From: Acephala macrosclerotiorum
Taxonomy: Eukaryota > Ascomycota > Leotiomycetes > Helotiales > Mollisiaceae
Length of the DNA: 64,000 nt
Assembly (NCBI GenBank): GCA_014904845.1
Contig: MU119249.1
Span: 1 to 64,000, forward strand
Direction of reading: 5' to 3'
In this document: piece after piece, positions 23,714-34,317 of the stretch
Numbering within the stretch: position 1 is the stretch's first letter
How the letters are laid out: each line of letters begins with the position of its first letter
Notes under the pieces: model-generated
The model's input: only the letters and a program-made list of their open reading frames with translations
Database searches by the model: none
What the model was told of the DNA's origin: nothing
Position numbers and translations under genes: made by a program

Positions 23714-25432
23714 TCAGAGCAGATTAAGATGTCCAAACACCTGATCGCAAGGATCCGGGCCATACCACACCAAAACACCCTTCAGACTCATGTCTGGATC
23801 ACGCTCAATCTTCTGTCTACAGCTCTGAGATTGCCCATCGACTCGAGAAAAGCGGAATTCCATGCGAACTCTTCCGAAAATATGGCAGGGAATGTACAAG
23901 TATCTGTCCAGCTGGAAGACACATGCAACCTTGAAGTATTGGTACCAATAACCCCAAGTCATCATATCCGGTGGTCCCTCGATCCGAAGCACTCGAGTCT
24001 CATTTCCAGATTGTTCACGCTTTCCGTGCTTGTTATACCTAACGTCTAGCCAATTGCCTCCCATTTGGATACCGTGAGTCTTGAATCTCTTGACGACAGC
24101 TGCTGCACTCTCTGGCTTCATGAACACCAAAGTAGCTCCCATGGTACTATGGTCTACGGTGCTTGGATTCATATGAAGGGACCAAACTGCCCCACAATGG
24201 ATATTATCGAAGAAGGCAGAATGCGGAGTTCCGTCGGGGATGCGCTTGATCCAAAGGGAGCAGTTCTCGTGATCTGGAAGATTTTCAACCTGGTCCAAAT
24301 ATGGCTTCGAGAACGCATCGCCTTGATATGAACTATTTGGTGCAAGTCGGGCAGGATCTCTGGTGGTCAGACCTAGTTGCTGCAAGACCATGGTAGAGGG
24401 AATGTATGGTCGCGGAGCAGCACGCGAGTCTTGTTGGCTGAAGGAAGCTCCATTGGCGCTTCCATCTCCCGGTACAGACATTTGGAAGTGTAGCACATAA
24501 AGGCCATGATCAGGACGCTGCGTCTGTGTAGGAGAGTTGGACTGGAAGATAGGAGCGCTGATTCGTTCAGATAGGATGGAAGCAGGAGGAGTTTCAGACG
24601 CGAGTCTGTGAAGTCGATCGAATGATCCGAAGACACTAGGGTCGGGTCCTGTAGCTAAGCTCTGTGGGAGCCACGCAGTTGGAGCCGCCTTCAGCTGATC
24701 ACCAGAGGCGGGAAGGCCATGCCCTTGACTCTGAAATGCAGAAAACGGAGTTGCTCGAGCCTTAGAGCTACTGTTGACAGCAATAGAGTCCTTTTGAGAG
24801 ATAGATTTATTGGGGCGGCCGTTAAGTCTAGCATGTTCAGCCCAATCGAAGCCTATGTCTTTGGCGGAATCGCGTGGACCGCGGGGTTGTCGAATTGGGT
24901 ACAACACGTCGACCACAGGGACGCCACCAAAAGTCTGAGTAGATGTTGAGAAGCCAGTAGAATTTTGTGATGGAGTATCGGGACTTGGGGTCCGGGCTTT
25001 ATAGGTTGCGCGACGGAGGAAGAAAGGGGGTTCGATAGCGGGAGGCATATTCCAAATCTTATCCCTGATGGTCTCTCTAATCTTTGGGACTTTAAGGCTT
25101 GCGGTTGCCGGGTCTCTCATGGAGTGGATATGGGGTGGAATTTGTGACGGAACGGTCGAGTTCGCGTGTTGTTGGGTATCGTAGGAATCAAAAACTACCA
25201 TAACGTCAGCGCAATTCTGCATTCAAGATAAACAAAACTGACCTGTGCCAGAAGGAGAAGCCACCGTGGTGATATCCAACGCATAGGGATTCCCACGCAT
25301 CTGAACAGAGTCCCAAACGGCTGATGGATATTGAGCAGCTCGAGTCGCAAATGATCGTCCATTCCTTCCATTGCGGTTATTTGCATCTGTTTGGCCCCAA
25401 ACAGGGTCCTGCTTGGGTTCGTTGTTCTCCAT
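23714..25432 (-). CDS. Tandem RRM-like protein, copy 1
   Basis: Two exons, 25432-25243 and 25194-23714, give 556 residues. The first half is Ser/Pro/Gln-rich and disordered, with a shared RQPRGPRD...GFDW...GRPNK motif at about 165-193. The second half holds two RRM-like modules: about 370-450 (SLWIKRIP as beta1/RNP2-like, GATLVFM as beta3/RNP1-like) and about 463-527 (TRVLRIEGP and RVRMEFRFSRVDGQSQSC). A conserved VWYGPDPC tail follows at 539-546. Function is unknown; RNA binding is an inference from fold-like motifs, since the aromatic RNP residues are only partly kept. It is the first of four same-strand paralogues. A 31-nt block upstream (25737-25775) is shared with copy 4. Confidence 0.82.
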
Positions 25433-26097
25433 TATTAGACCAGAGATAGCCTTTGACGTGTAAGAAGAGTTGAGAATGTAGTCGAGGTTGGTTTGAGGAG
25501 TTCGACTCAGCGCACAAAGAACTCGAGACTGGAGACAACGGTGCGCACAAGGCTCTGAGGTTTTGAGGAATGCGCAGATGATGCTCGAGATCGCCAAGAG
25601 TTTCACAGTCTTTGATGTAGCGCAGAGTTAGTCACACTTCGTTTTTTTATGTGAAAGAAAGACAGAAGCAAGTATATGCTCTCCAATCCTAAAATAAACA
25701 GAGGCTACAGAGCACGATAGATACAGCACACTAGCGAGCTCGCTTAAGCACGCTAGTTCAGGGGGACAAGACTCAGCTCGACTCAGCAGACCATGAATGA
25801 GACTGAAGCCACTTAGCGCTCCCAAAGCCTCTTATTTCAGTACTGCCCAATATCTTTAACTGTTTTATGTCCTATTTATGTGCACGGTGAAATTTGCAAG
25901 GGCTTTTGAGGAGGTCATTACTTCGCCGCGATACACTTTTGCCTCTGTCTGGTTTTGCTATCCGAGCCTTTCCGCGTGATCTCCCTCTGCCTAGGGTCTT
26001 CAGTCCAGTCCACCCCACCTAGACTCCTGCATAAAAACCCTTCATATCAACTCCACCATCCATTCCTTCCCTCCAAGTGATCAAAAAAAGTATTCTT
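25433..26097. promoter_or_regulatory. Intergenic between RRM-like copies 1 and 2
   Basis: Carries at 25737-25775 the sequence AGCTCGCTTAAGC, a 7-nt insertion, then TCAGGGGGACAAGACTCA, about 305-345 bp before the copy 1 ATG. The same block without the insertion occurs at 33909-33939, at a similar distance from the copy 4 ATG. It is either a duplicated promoter element or simply duplicated flank. Confidence 0.5.
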
Positions 26098-27822
26098 TCA
26101 ATTTCCGATTTCGCCGCAAGGGTCAGGGCCGTACCAAACCAAGATACCATGGGACGAAGCAAGCTCTCGCTCGATCATCTGTCTACAGGACTGTGCCTGG
26201 CCATCGACCCGCGCAAATCGAAACTCCATTCTAGCTCTGCCGGCAATCACGCAAGGCAAGAAGCCCCACCGATCAATTTGGTACTTGCAAGCTTCACAGA
26301 ATTGAGCTTCCCACCATCCTAGGGACATCAACTCTTGAGGGCCTTCAATTCGAAGTACCCGAGTCTCGGAGGTGGACCTATTGGGCATGCCATGTTTGTT
26401 ATACTTCAGTCTGACCCAGCTTCCACCAACTTGAAGTCCACGAATACGATATTGAGCCATAATTCTTGCATCGGCGTGGGGACTCATGAAAACAATCTTT
26501 GCGGCAGCGGTCGGGTGTGTGTCAGTAGGGGGATTGATATGTAAGGACCAGACCACACCGTATCCACGAAGCGCATCGAAGATTTGGTAGGGTTGGATGT
26601 TGGACGGGAGATATTCCATCCAGAGGGCAGCGTTCAAGTGATCAGGAAGGTTGACAACCTGATTAAGGTAGGAGCTTGCAAATCCATCTCCTTGATATGA
26701 GGTACCGGGGGCGGGGCGGGCCGGTTCTCTGCTGGCAAGTTTCTCTTGAAGAACCTGAGTCGAGGGTCTGTAGCGCTTAGAGATTACACTGGCGGGTGTA
26801 ATATGGAGTTGTTGTGGGGTGCGAAAATTACTAATACCACGAGACTCCGGTTGGGAATAGGGCATAACTTTAGTAGCAATGGCAGGTGTAAGTGGGACGT
26901 AACCAAGGTCTGTTTGATGTTGATCAACACCGGTAATCTTCGTATGTTGATGGAAGTTAGACGAAACGATAGGTTGGAAATTGGAGGAACGAGGAGCCGA
27001 AACCATTTCAGTGCTCTGATGAGTCGAGACCAGGGGTCCTTGAACCGGTACAGGAGGGCACAAGGCGGCATTGTTGTCAGCAGTAGGTTGTTGACTGAGC
27101 TTGTTTGGTCGACCGGTAAAACAATCACGGTCCTTCCAGTGAAACCCAGCATTATTTCCGGGATCGCGAGGTCCAATGGGCTGGCGGACAGCGTAGGGCA
27201 TGTCCGTAGCAGCGCCAAATGTTAATGTTGAAGAGGAACCGAATGAGGAAGTTGACATGTTGTCCGGGCTCAAAGTTGGACTTTTATAGCCACCAAGCGG
27301 TTGGGATCTTCGAGGAGAAGGTAGGGTAGCAAGGCGGTGCAGCAAGATGGCTCGAACCTCAGGGCCTGAACTAGATGCAGGTTTCGAGAAAGGCACGGTG
27401 AACGGAGGAGTTCCGACTTGTGGAATTACGCCTTTCGAAGTTGCGGCAGTAGATTTTAAGGTTGGAGATTGGTATTGGGACATTGCGCTTCTCGAATTCG
27501 TGGCAGTTGACTGGAAAGTTGGGAAATGGTGTTGCGGTCCAGCACCAATAGCTACGAAGAAATGAGCTTAAGTCAGGACAAATTTGAAAGGTGATAACTT
27601 ACAGGAATGGGGGGATCTCATGCTCGTGCTGAATAGAAGAGAGTTACCGCGGGCCAAGTCGAATAGAAGTTCTCCGGGTGTTGCGCTGTTCAGAGAACTC
27701 GTAGAAGATTGTTTGCCGTGATGCGCAGTCTGTTGATACCCATTTCCTTGCTCAACAAGTCCTGCGATACAGCCAGGCGCGTCTCCCCGCATGGGATTGC
27801 GCCATGAATAATTGTGATCCAT
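26098..27822 (-). CDS. Tandem RRM-like protein, copy 2
   Basis: Two exons, 27822-27603 and 27551-26098, give 557 residues, almost exactly the length of copy 1 and with the intron in the same N-terminal position. Shared blocks are RQPIGPRD...GFHW...GRPNK, TSYQGDGF, LNAALWMEYLP, AAKIVFMSP, YNKHG, ETRVLRIEGP, RMEFRFARVDGQAQSCRQMIER and VWYGPDPC near the C-terminus. The N-terminal half is disordered and Ser/Thr/Pro-rich. No stop or frameshift is seen, so the gene looks functional. It probably binds nucleic acid, judged only from the two RRM-like modules. No catalytic motif, signal peptide or membrane segment is present. Confidence 0.82.
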
Positions 27823-30059
27823 AAGTGGCTAACAGGTAGATTTCTTATTTTGTACAAGTGCTGTCGAATAAAAAGCACAAAGTATTGAAGACCCGTCGAG
27901 GACAAGACAATGCAAAGCGCGCAATGTCTTGTTTCGGGAGGCGTAGAGAATGTATTCGAGATGATCACGAAAGCCCGTGATGCTGATGAAAGAAAGTCGA
28001 AGGTGTATAAAGAAAGAAGAGACATGCACGCGTGATGCGGCTCTCGAATAGGTACGCTTAGCATCCGAGGAGGACTAGCATCTTTTGAAGCAGTCGACCA
28101 AAACAAACCATTGGTTGAGAACATTAGGCGGAGAACCCGATTTGACTCGAAAATAACAATGAATCGATACGGGTGCTGGAATTATGAAAGGATGTTGTAA
28201 TATACACAATCAGGAGAACGGAAGTTTTCTCACTTAGACATTACGGAAACATGTGCGTCCTCTCTGCCATACGAGGTTTATTAGGGTGGTCACGTGTTTA
28301 ATGTTATATATATCCTCATCTCACCGCCAGACAGGAATAAGACATCATGAACACACACTTTACACCCACAACACAGCTTTTGCCTGTAATAAGGTTTCTA
28401 GGAGCTGGGACCTGGAAAGTGGATATATTTACCTTCTGGAACTGCAGAGGAAAGAATTATCGTAAGATAGAATATCATCAAGCAACCTAGAACATGCCGA
28501 ATCAAGTTGAAGTCTCGACTGGGCTTCGAATTTGGCGTTTGCGCAGAATCTGAATTGGATGAGATGAAGAGATGCTGTAGATATATAAACTTCTGCAAAT
28601 CTCGCTCGAGACTAACATCTTCCTTTCCCGAAGCTTTCAGAGGGGGAGATCCAGATGGCAGAGGTGTTTGACGAGTGCCCATTTGAGCTCTCCCTCGAGT
28701 GAATGACAAGCTCAAGGTCAATGAGACACCAGGCTCGGAGAAGGATTGCCTCCATCTCAAACAGTTCTCAGTTCCTGGGGCAACTTGAACATGAGCCTCC
28801 TCTTGTGAATGCTCCACAATGCCGTGACAAGCTCGTGGATTCAAGAAACAAAAACAAATGATAAACGATACCCAAATATCAAGAGGCTAGAGACAGCATC
28901 GCTAATATATGTCTGCATGGCGTCAGCAGCTGAAGTTGACCAGATTCTAGAAATGTTCAGGGAAGGTGACTTAGTGAGGCTTCGAAATAGGGGGGTGATC
29001 CTCCAGCATTTTGGTTGGGGAAATCATATGTGCTTCTCATCTCGGAAGCCCAAATGGTCAAGTGGGAGGCTGTCCCACCACTTGGCGTGGTTCTCGGTTG
29101 ATAAACAGCGAGAGATCTTGACGAGCATCGGCGAAATGTTTCACCGAGTCTGTTGCCGCTCTCGCCACTTCTGCAACGACACACCTCATCGAACGGTATC
29201 GAAATTTCTCCGCCGAAGCATCGCTTGGACCGAAAGGGCGTTCAAACCTTGATGGCAGAGAACCACGACCCACGACCCCAGAGCCATCTTATCGTGTCTG
29301 CCGTGTTGACTCGAAATCTTGATTGAAGTGTCGTCGTTGAAACTTGGCGTGGGTGGCAGCTTAAAGCCTGTGGGACGGTCGAGAACGCCTCTCTTCATGA
29401 TTTATTGCTAGTTCTCTCGTTTATTATCAAGTATATTGAGTCTGCTAGATCTGCCAGGTTAGTTGTGACCCATTGGCTGCTGGGCTGATGTTGTTGATGT
29501 TTAGCGAGCGAGAAAATCTTCAACCGTTCGTCGTCACCCCAGGCTGCCACCCACCCCGTGTCACGTGAATGAAGCTCATCACAATTTACCAATTTTAGAG
29601 TACTTTCGGCATTGCATATAGATGTGAAGGAGAGATGGAAGAGGAAAGATGCATTTTGGAAAGGTTAAGGGCTTTATAAGTATATTCCCTTATGTTCTGT
29701 TTTGGGTTTCTGTTTCTGTTCCGAGTATTTCTACTAGCCTCTCTACCAGCCCGGCCCCATTCGTGAAAGAGAACAAATCCTCCTAGAGGTACGAACCCGA
29801 GGACTCTGCATTCCCATTCCTCCCTGGGGTTTCTGCTTCTTTCAAGGAGGATGAATTTGTGCAATGAAAAAAAATCAAGTAAAGGAAACGCTTTTCCTCA
29901 TCCGATCGCCTTCATCCTAAATGTCCCCACCACCATTGCCACCGAACCTCAGAGTATGATGGACCCAATGCCTTCATTTCCGTCCCATGATACTCTTCCT
30001 TTGTCTCGAATTTCATTGTCTTATGTACAGTTTCGAAATGACCCTGGATTTTGCGAATT
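27823..30059. other. Intergenic with a short mobile element; no gene recognised
   Basis: Short open frames on both strands are unconvincing. The 112-bp element at 28280-28391 lies here. The 15-mer AAATATCAAGAGGCT at about 28874 recurs upstream of copy 4 (about 33821), which again hints at duplicated flanks. Confidence 0.45.
28280..28391. mobile_element. Short mobile element, copy 1, with AGGTTT target duplication
   Basis: A 112-bp sequence from ATTAGGGTGGTCACGTG to TTTTGCCTGTAATA, about 95% identical to 63322-63432. Both copies have different direct repeats at their ends, AGGTTT here (28274-28279 and 28392-28397). The ends form a short imperfect inverted repeat (TATTA...TAATA). It contains a TATATATA stretch and CACGTG but no coding capacity. 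Possibilities are a solo LTR of a small retrotransposon or a MITE; the 5-6 bp duplication fits an LTR, the ends fit a MITE better. Confidence 0.8.
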
Positions 30060-31253
30060 TCAAGAAAATCTCCATTCTGGGATGCACGGGTCGGGACCGT
30101 AACGAGTAAAGACATAGCCTTGGTACAGAGGGTTCCAGTCAATGGCTTGGCCATCCACGCGAGCGAATCTGACCTCGATTCGGTCCAGCCTAGGATTCGA
30201 ATTTTGCGAAATGATGTAGCGATCGAGAACATACATGCAAGCTCTATCAAAGACACTCTTCTAGTTGGGCTAGTTTGTCAAGCGCTTAGGTCTACCGATG
30301 ATCAGAACTCTTGAGATGAATTCATTGGTTGGACGAGCGAGGTATCCTTCTCGGTTATAAGCGATATTGAGTCTGCTGCCATGGAACCAGAAGCCATTTT
30401 CGAAATTGGCTCGCAATCAGAATGCACAGAAGCTTTTCGTCGTAGTAAAGACAAGCTTGATGGCACACGCCTCGTGCTGCTCATGGGGATGGTTTAAATG
30501 AGTCGCCCACATCTTTGCCCAATTCGAAAGCATATCGAAGAACTCGTAGCAAGTGACCGTGGTAGGCACCAACTTGATGAAGAGAGCGCAGTTCAACTCA
30601 TCTAGAAGATTTGGGATAGAGGACCAGAAGGAGCTGCTGAATATGTCGGAGGGGTAATTGCTGCCATCGGCACGCCCGTTTGGATCGGTCTGAAGTTCTT
30701 GGCTCTGCTAAAGCATCTTGGAAGACCGAAAGCCTGACATAGCCTCACTAATTGGGATGACGGGGTCAACGACCGAGCCATATTATGCTGGAATGCCGCT
30801 TAAAGCTGTCGGTGTCTCGAAAGCATTGGGCCTGCGGACGAAAGGCATAGCCCAAGGCTTCAAAGTTAGTATAACATGGATGCTGAGGCAAACACAGAAG
30901 GCTGCATGGGGCGACATGGACCGTACTGCCTCGAGTTGCAGCGTAACATAATCCAGTTCGCGAAATGACTCTCTCATCGGAATGTTGGAAGGGAGAAAGG
31001 TCATCTCTGGAAGATTGGTTGTCTTCAGCCAGAGTCGCATTGCTGGACGGACCTTCGCGTCGGAAGAAGCGACTATACCATTGCCAATACTCGTAGCACT
31101 GTCAAGTGTCGGGTGCTTAGGAGTAATAGAATCTTGGATCTTGGTCTGAAGGAAGTTGAAAATGCCTACATAAGCGGATCGTGGAGAAGCACACTTGTGT
31201 CTTGGTGTAAAAGCGGATTCGGACCTCTCTCCCGGCGGAGGCCGAGAATCCAC
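30060..31253 (-). pseudogene. RRM-like family copy 3, pseudogene with five in-frame stops
   Basis: One continuous reading frame still aligns with copies 1, 2 and 4 across the middle region and both RRM-like modules: HPTLD, PWAMPFV, ELNCALFIKLVP, IKLVFT, LRANFENGFWFHGSRLNIAYNR, ISRVLIIG, ACMYVLDRY, IEVRFARVDGQ and TRYGPDPC. It is broken by TAA 30783-30785, TAG 30708-30710, TGA 30417-30419, TAG 30270-30272 and TAG 30261-30263. There is no frameshift over 1.2 kb. Two of the TAGs sit where copy 1 has Trp, and the TGA where copy 4 has Arg, so each stop can arise by a C-to-T or G-to-A transition, as RIP would cause. The 5' exon is not recognisable. Most similar to copy 4. Confidence 0.88.
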
Positions 31254-31606
31254 AATTTGTCAATTAGCTTTCGAGTTTTTTTTCTCGGACTGTAGTTCGG
31301 GAGGTAGACGTATTTATGTCTCGCCGTTGGTGATTTCTAGAAACCATATGGATGACTCCGGTACCTAACGTCGTGGTGATACGACCCTGAATCGTCGCGA
31401 TTGTGGTCGACGATTGAGAAGCAGCTCGAGCAGCTGTTCTTGACTCAAGTGGGACATGAGAATTACTTCAACGTGAGAAAGTCTTTAGCAACGGGTAATA
31501 TACAGAATGCAGCACATCATCTCACAACCTGTGACAGATCCAACCCACACCTAATGTCTAGGTTATTGCTCTGTGACCTCCGAAGAATTGATTATGAATA
31601 TCCAGC
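31254..31606. other. Spacer between RRM-like copies 3 and 4
   Basis: Nothing recognisable. The continuation of copy 4's reading frame past its stop ends at 31607. Confidence 0.5.
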
Positions 31607-31666
31607 TCAAGTTGCACAAGGATCTGGTCCATACTGGGTAAAGAGCATTCCTCGATACTTGGAGTT

Positions 31667-33585
31667 CTAGTCCAGCTTTTGCTTGCAGATTTGTGCTTGA
31701 CCGTCAATACACGAAAAGCGAACTTCCATCCGAATGAGTGCTAAATTGGAACTCTGGGTGAAGAGCCATCTATCTAAGTTGTAGACGCAAGCGACCTTGA
31801 ATTCGGCCTCGATATTCTGCCAAGTGACAATGTGAGGAGGGCCATCGATGAGTAAGACGCGGGATTCAGCTGTAGTTCGACGACGAACACCGTCTCGATT
31901 GACTTCGATGCTCAATTGACTACCAGCATAGAAAAGTCCGTTTGCTCGAAATCTAAAAGCTTGGGCAGCGTCTGGACTCATGAAGACCAATGTCGCAGCA
32001 TACAAAGGATGGCCGTCGATCGGGGGCTTGATGTACAGGGACCAGACCCAACCTTCGCGGATCAGGTCGAAGAAGGGAGCATAACGATCATCTGCAATAT
32101 TCTTAATCCACAGAGAACAGTTTTCTTCTTCGGGGAGACCGCGGACTATGGAGAGGAAGGCGTTTGAGTACATGCTGCCCTTGGCAAGTCTGGATTGGTC
32201 TGGGGCTTTTCCTTGCCTTTGTAGGAGCATTTGAGAAGCATAGAACTGACGGCCTCCACCAAATGAGTGACGAGGCTTGATGTTAGAAGGAGGTGCGGAA
32301 CCAGAAGGTCGAGAACTGATAGTCGGGTGGTAGGGAGTCATAGCAGAGATAGGAACAAACGATTGGTGCGAGTTGGGGTTGGCCGGAGGTCCTGGACCAA
32401 AAGGTCGAGGACTGGCAGTCGAGTGACGAGGGCTAACGCTGGACAAGGGAACCATCGTCTGGCGCAGGTTGGTGTTAGATGACCGTCCGGGGCAAGAGAT
32501 CGAGGGCTGGGCCGACTAACAGCCGAGCGATATGGTGCTGTAGTCATGGGAACGAATGGCATGCTTTGGGCATTTAGGGTACCTCGCCGATTTACGCTAT
32601 AGGGGGTGTTATTCAGAAGGGTAGTATGTGGAACGATGTCCAAAGCCTGTGATGTGGATGGTAATGAATTATTCGGGCTTGAGCTGTTTGATCTGCCATA
32701 GCCAAAGCGGCGGGTGTCCAGGGCGGGGCTTGCTGTTGGGGTGCTTTCTTGAGCTTGAAGAAAAATTCTCAACCCGTTCAAAGTGGGATGGGCAGAGGGA
32801 AGGTTGAGACTTGGTCTTCGTCCTTTAAATAGAATCACTGTTGAGTCGCTATCGTCAGAATCAGGTTCTTCTGTAGCAACGTCGTTTTGCGTGGCAGCAT
32901 TGTCATCTCCTCTCTCGTTGTCATCCTCGTTGTCATTCAGGACGGGACTGGAAGGTGTATCCGTGGACATATCATATCCCCGACCAAAGAGATCTTGGCG
33001 ATAAGCAAGCTCTTGCGAATGCACGGAAGAGAACGGTGGCACCTCAGCCATGTTAGGACGAGCCGGAAGATTCATATGTGTTCTTGTTTGATCGAAAATG
33101 GAACTGTGGATTATGGATTGATGGATTCGGCTATTTATAGCTAGCGGTTGTGGTCGAAGGAACTGTTGTGCGGCTCTATGGTTTTCGAAACTAGGTACGG
33201 TTGAAGTCGGGAACATTGTAGGGGTGGCTGCTCGAGGTTCATTTGAGGTAGAGACGCAAGCGCATGCAGGTGTATTAGGAGTTGTTCTCGTTGGTATGGT
33301 GTGTTACCTGAGAATATTAGTATGGATTCATGTTCTGTATGTGGGAACTAACTTGCCTTTGAAGCGAGTTGCGCCGTTGTTGTTAGCAGGGAAGAGTACT
33401 TGAGGTCGTTGGCCACTATGAGCAGCTAGCTGTGTCTCGCCTACACGCCAATTACTGCGGGAGGGACCGGTCATCATGTCTGTGGTTGTTGGAAGCAGAT
33501 TGGTAATGCGGGCAGGAACTTCGTTGTGATTTGGATTCGATGCAGTCAGCAGGAACCGCATATGATTGCGGTCGTTGCGCTCCAT
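31667..33585 (-). CDS. Tandem RRM-like protein, copy 4, C-terminally truncated
   Basis: Three exons, 33585-33353, 33286-32521 and 32458-31667, give 596 residues. The 62-nt intron 32520-32459 (GTTAGT, branch TCTAAC, acceptor CAG) is clear. The first intron's acceptor at 33287 is less certain because the stronger CAG upstream would lead to a stop. Residues after the acidic stretch (DNEDDNERGDD) hold imperfect repeats of about 27 residues with SPRPFGPGPP-like cores. Both RRM-like modules follow (NCSLWIKNIA, AATLVFMSP, SRVLLIDGPP, RMEVRFSCIDGQAQ). A TAG at 31667-31669 ends the protein, yet the frame continues beyond it with family sequence to YGPDPC and a TGA at 31607-31609. The family tail is thus lost by one nonsense change. 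Confidence 0.72.
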
Positions 33586-34317
33586 TGTTAGGAACGATGA
33601 CGAAGTTGTTCTTAAATTATGAGCCAAAGACTTCTGTCATGCGTGCAAAGGCGCGGTAGAATTCAAGAATCGTCTTGAATCAAGAAAGCGCAGCGATAGC
33701 CTCCAAAGCCGGGAAGCACGCAGGCAAAAGAGACCGTGGATACCATGTTCTGGTTCCCCGGTGACAACACGATGTTATAAAGAAGGAGAAAAAACAGACA
33801 CAAGAGACCAGCATGCGCCGAAATATCAAGAGGCTCGCATCAAGCAACGAGGGCTAGCGCGAGTTCACGTGAAAACGTTAATTAAAACCTTAATCTGGAA
33901 ATGGGTCTAGCTCGCTTAAGCTCAGGGGGACAAGACTCACTTCAGCGGGGCAATCAGAGGCAGACTTGTTTTACTGCAGCCTTTCTGCTTTCTCATGCGA
34001 ACATCCAGGCCAAAAGGTATGAAAACGTTTCTGAAACTTGACAATATCCCATTCTAAATAGCTATGTTGAAATTCGGGAGTCGACTATATCATAGCATTT
34101 GCTCAGAACCATGAAGCTGGAAAGGGGGATTTTATTCCTTCTGCTGAATCCTGAGATTGCGCGCGACTCGCATACGACCCAGTCAGGAGATTTGCAAGCA
34201 AAATTCAATGTGTTTTCTCGCTCTTGATACAGGAAACTTCCAAGCAGACTGCCGCTTTACATGTACAAGTCATATCATTACACTATTTACAATCTATCAA
34301 TCATTATGTACCCAATC
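33586..34317. promoter_or_regulatory. Upstream region of RRM-like copy 4
   Basis: The block AGCTCGCTTAAGCTCAGGGG continuing GGACAAGACTCA (33909-33939) is shared with the copy 1 upstream region. The rest is the 3' flank of the Hrq1 gene; no gene is seen. Confidence 0.45.

Noticed and set aside
32459..32520. Apparent frameshift between the two halves of RRM-like copy 4
   Set aside because: A 62-nt phase-0 intron with donor GTTAGT, branch TCTAAC and acceptor CAG joins the frames exactly, so no frameshift is needed.
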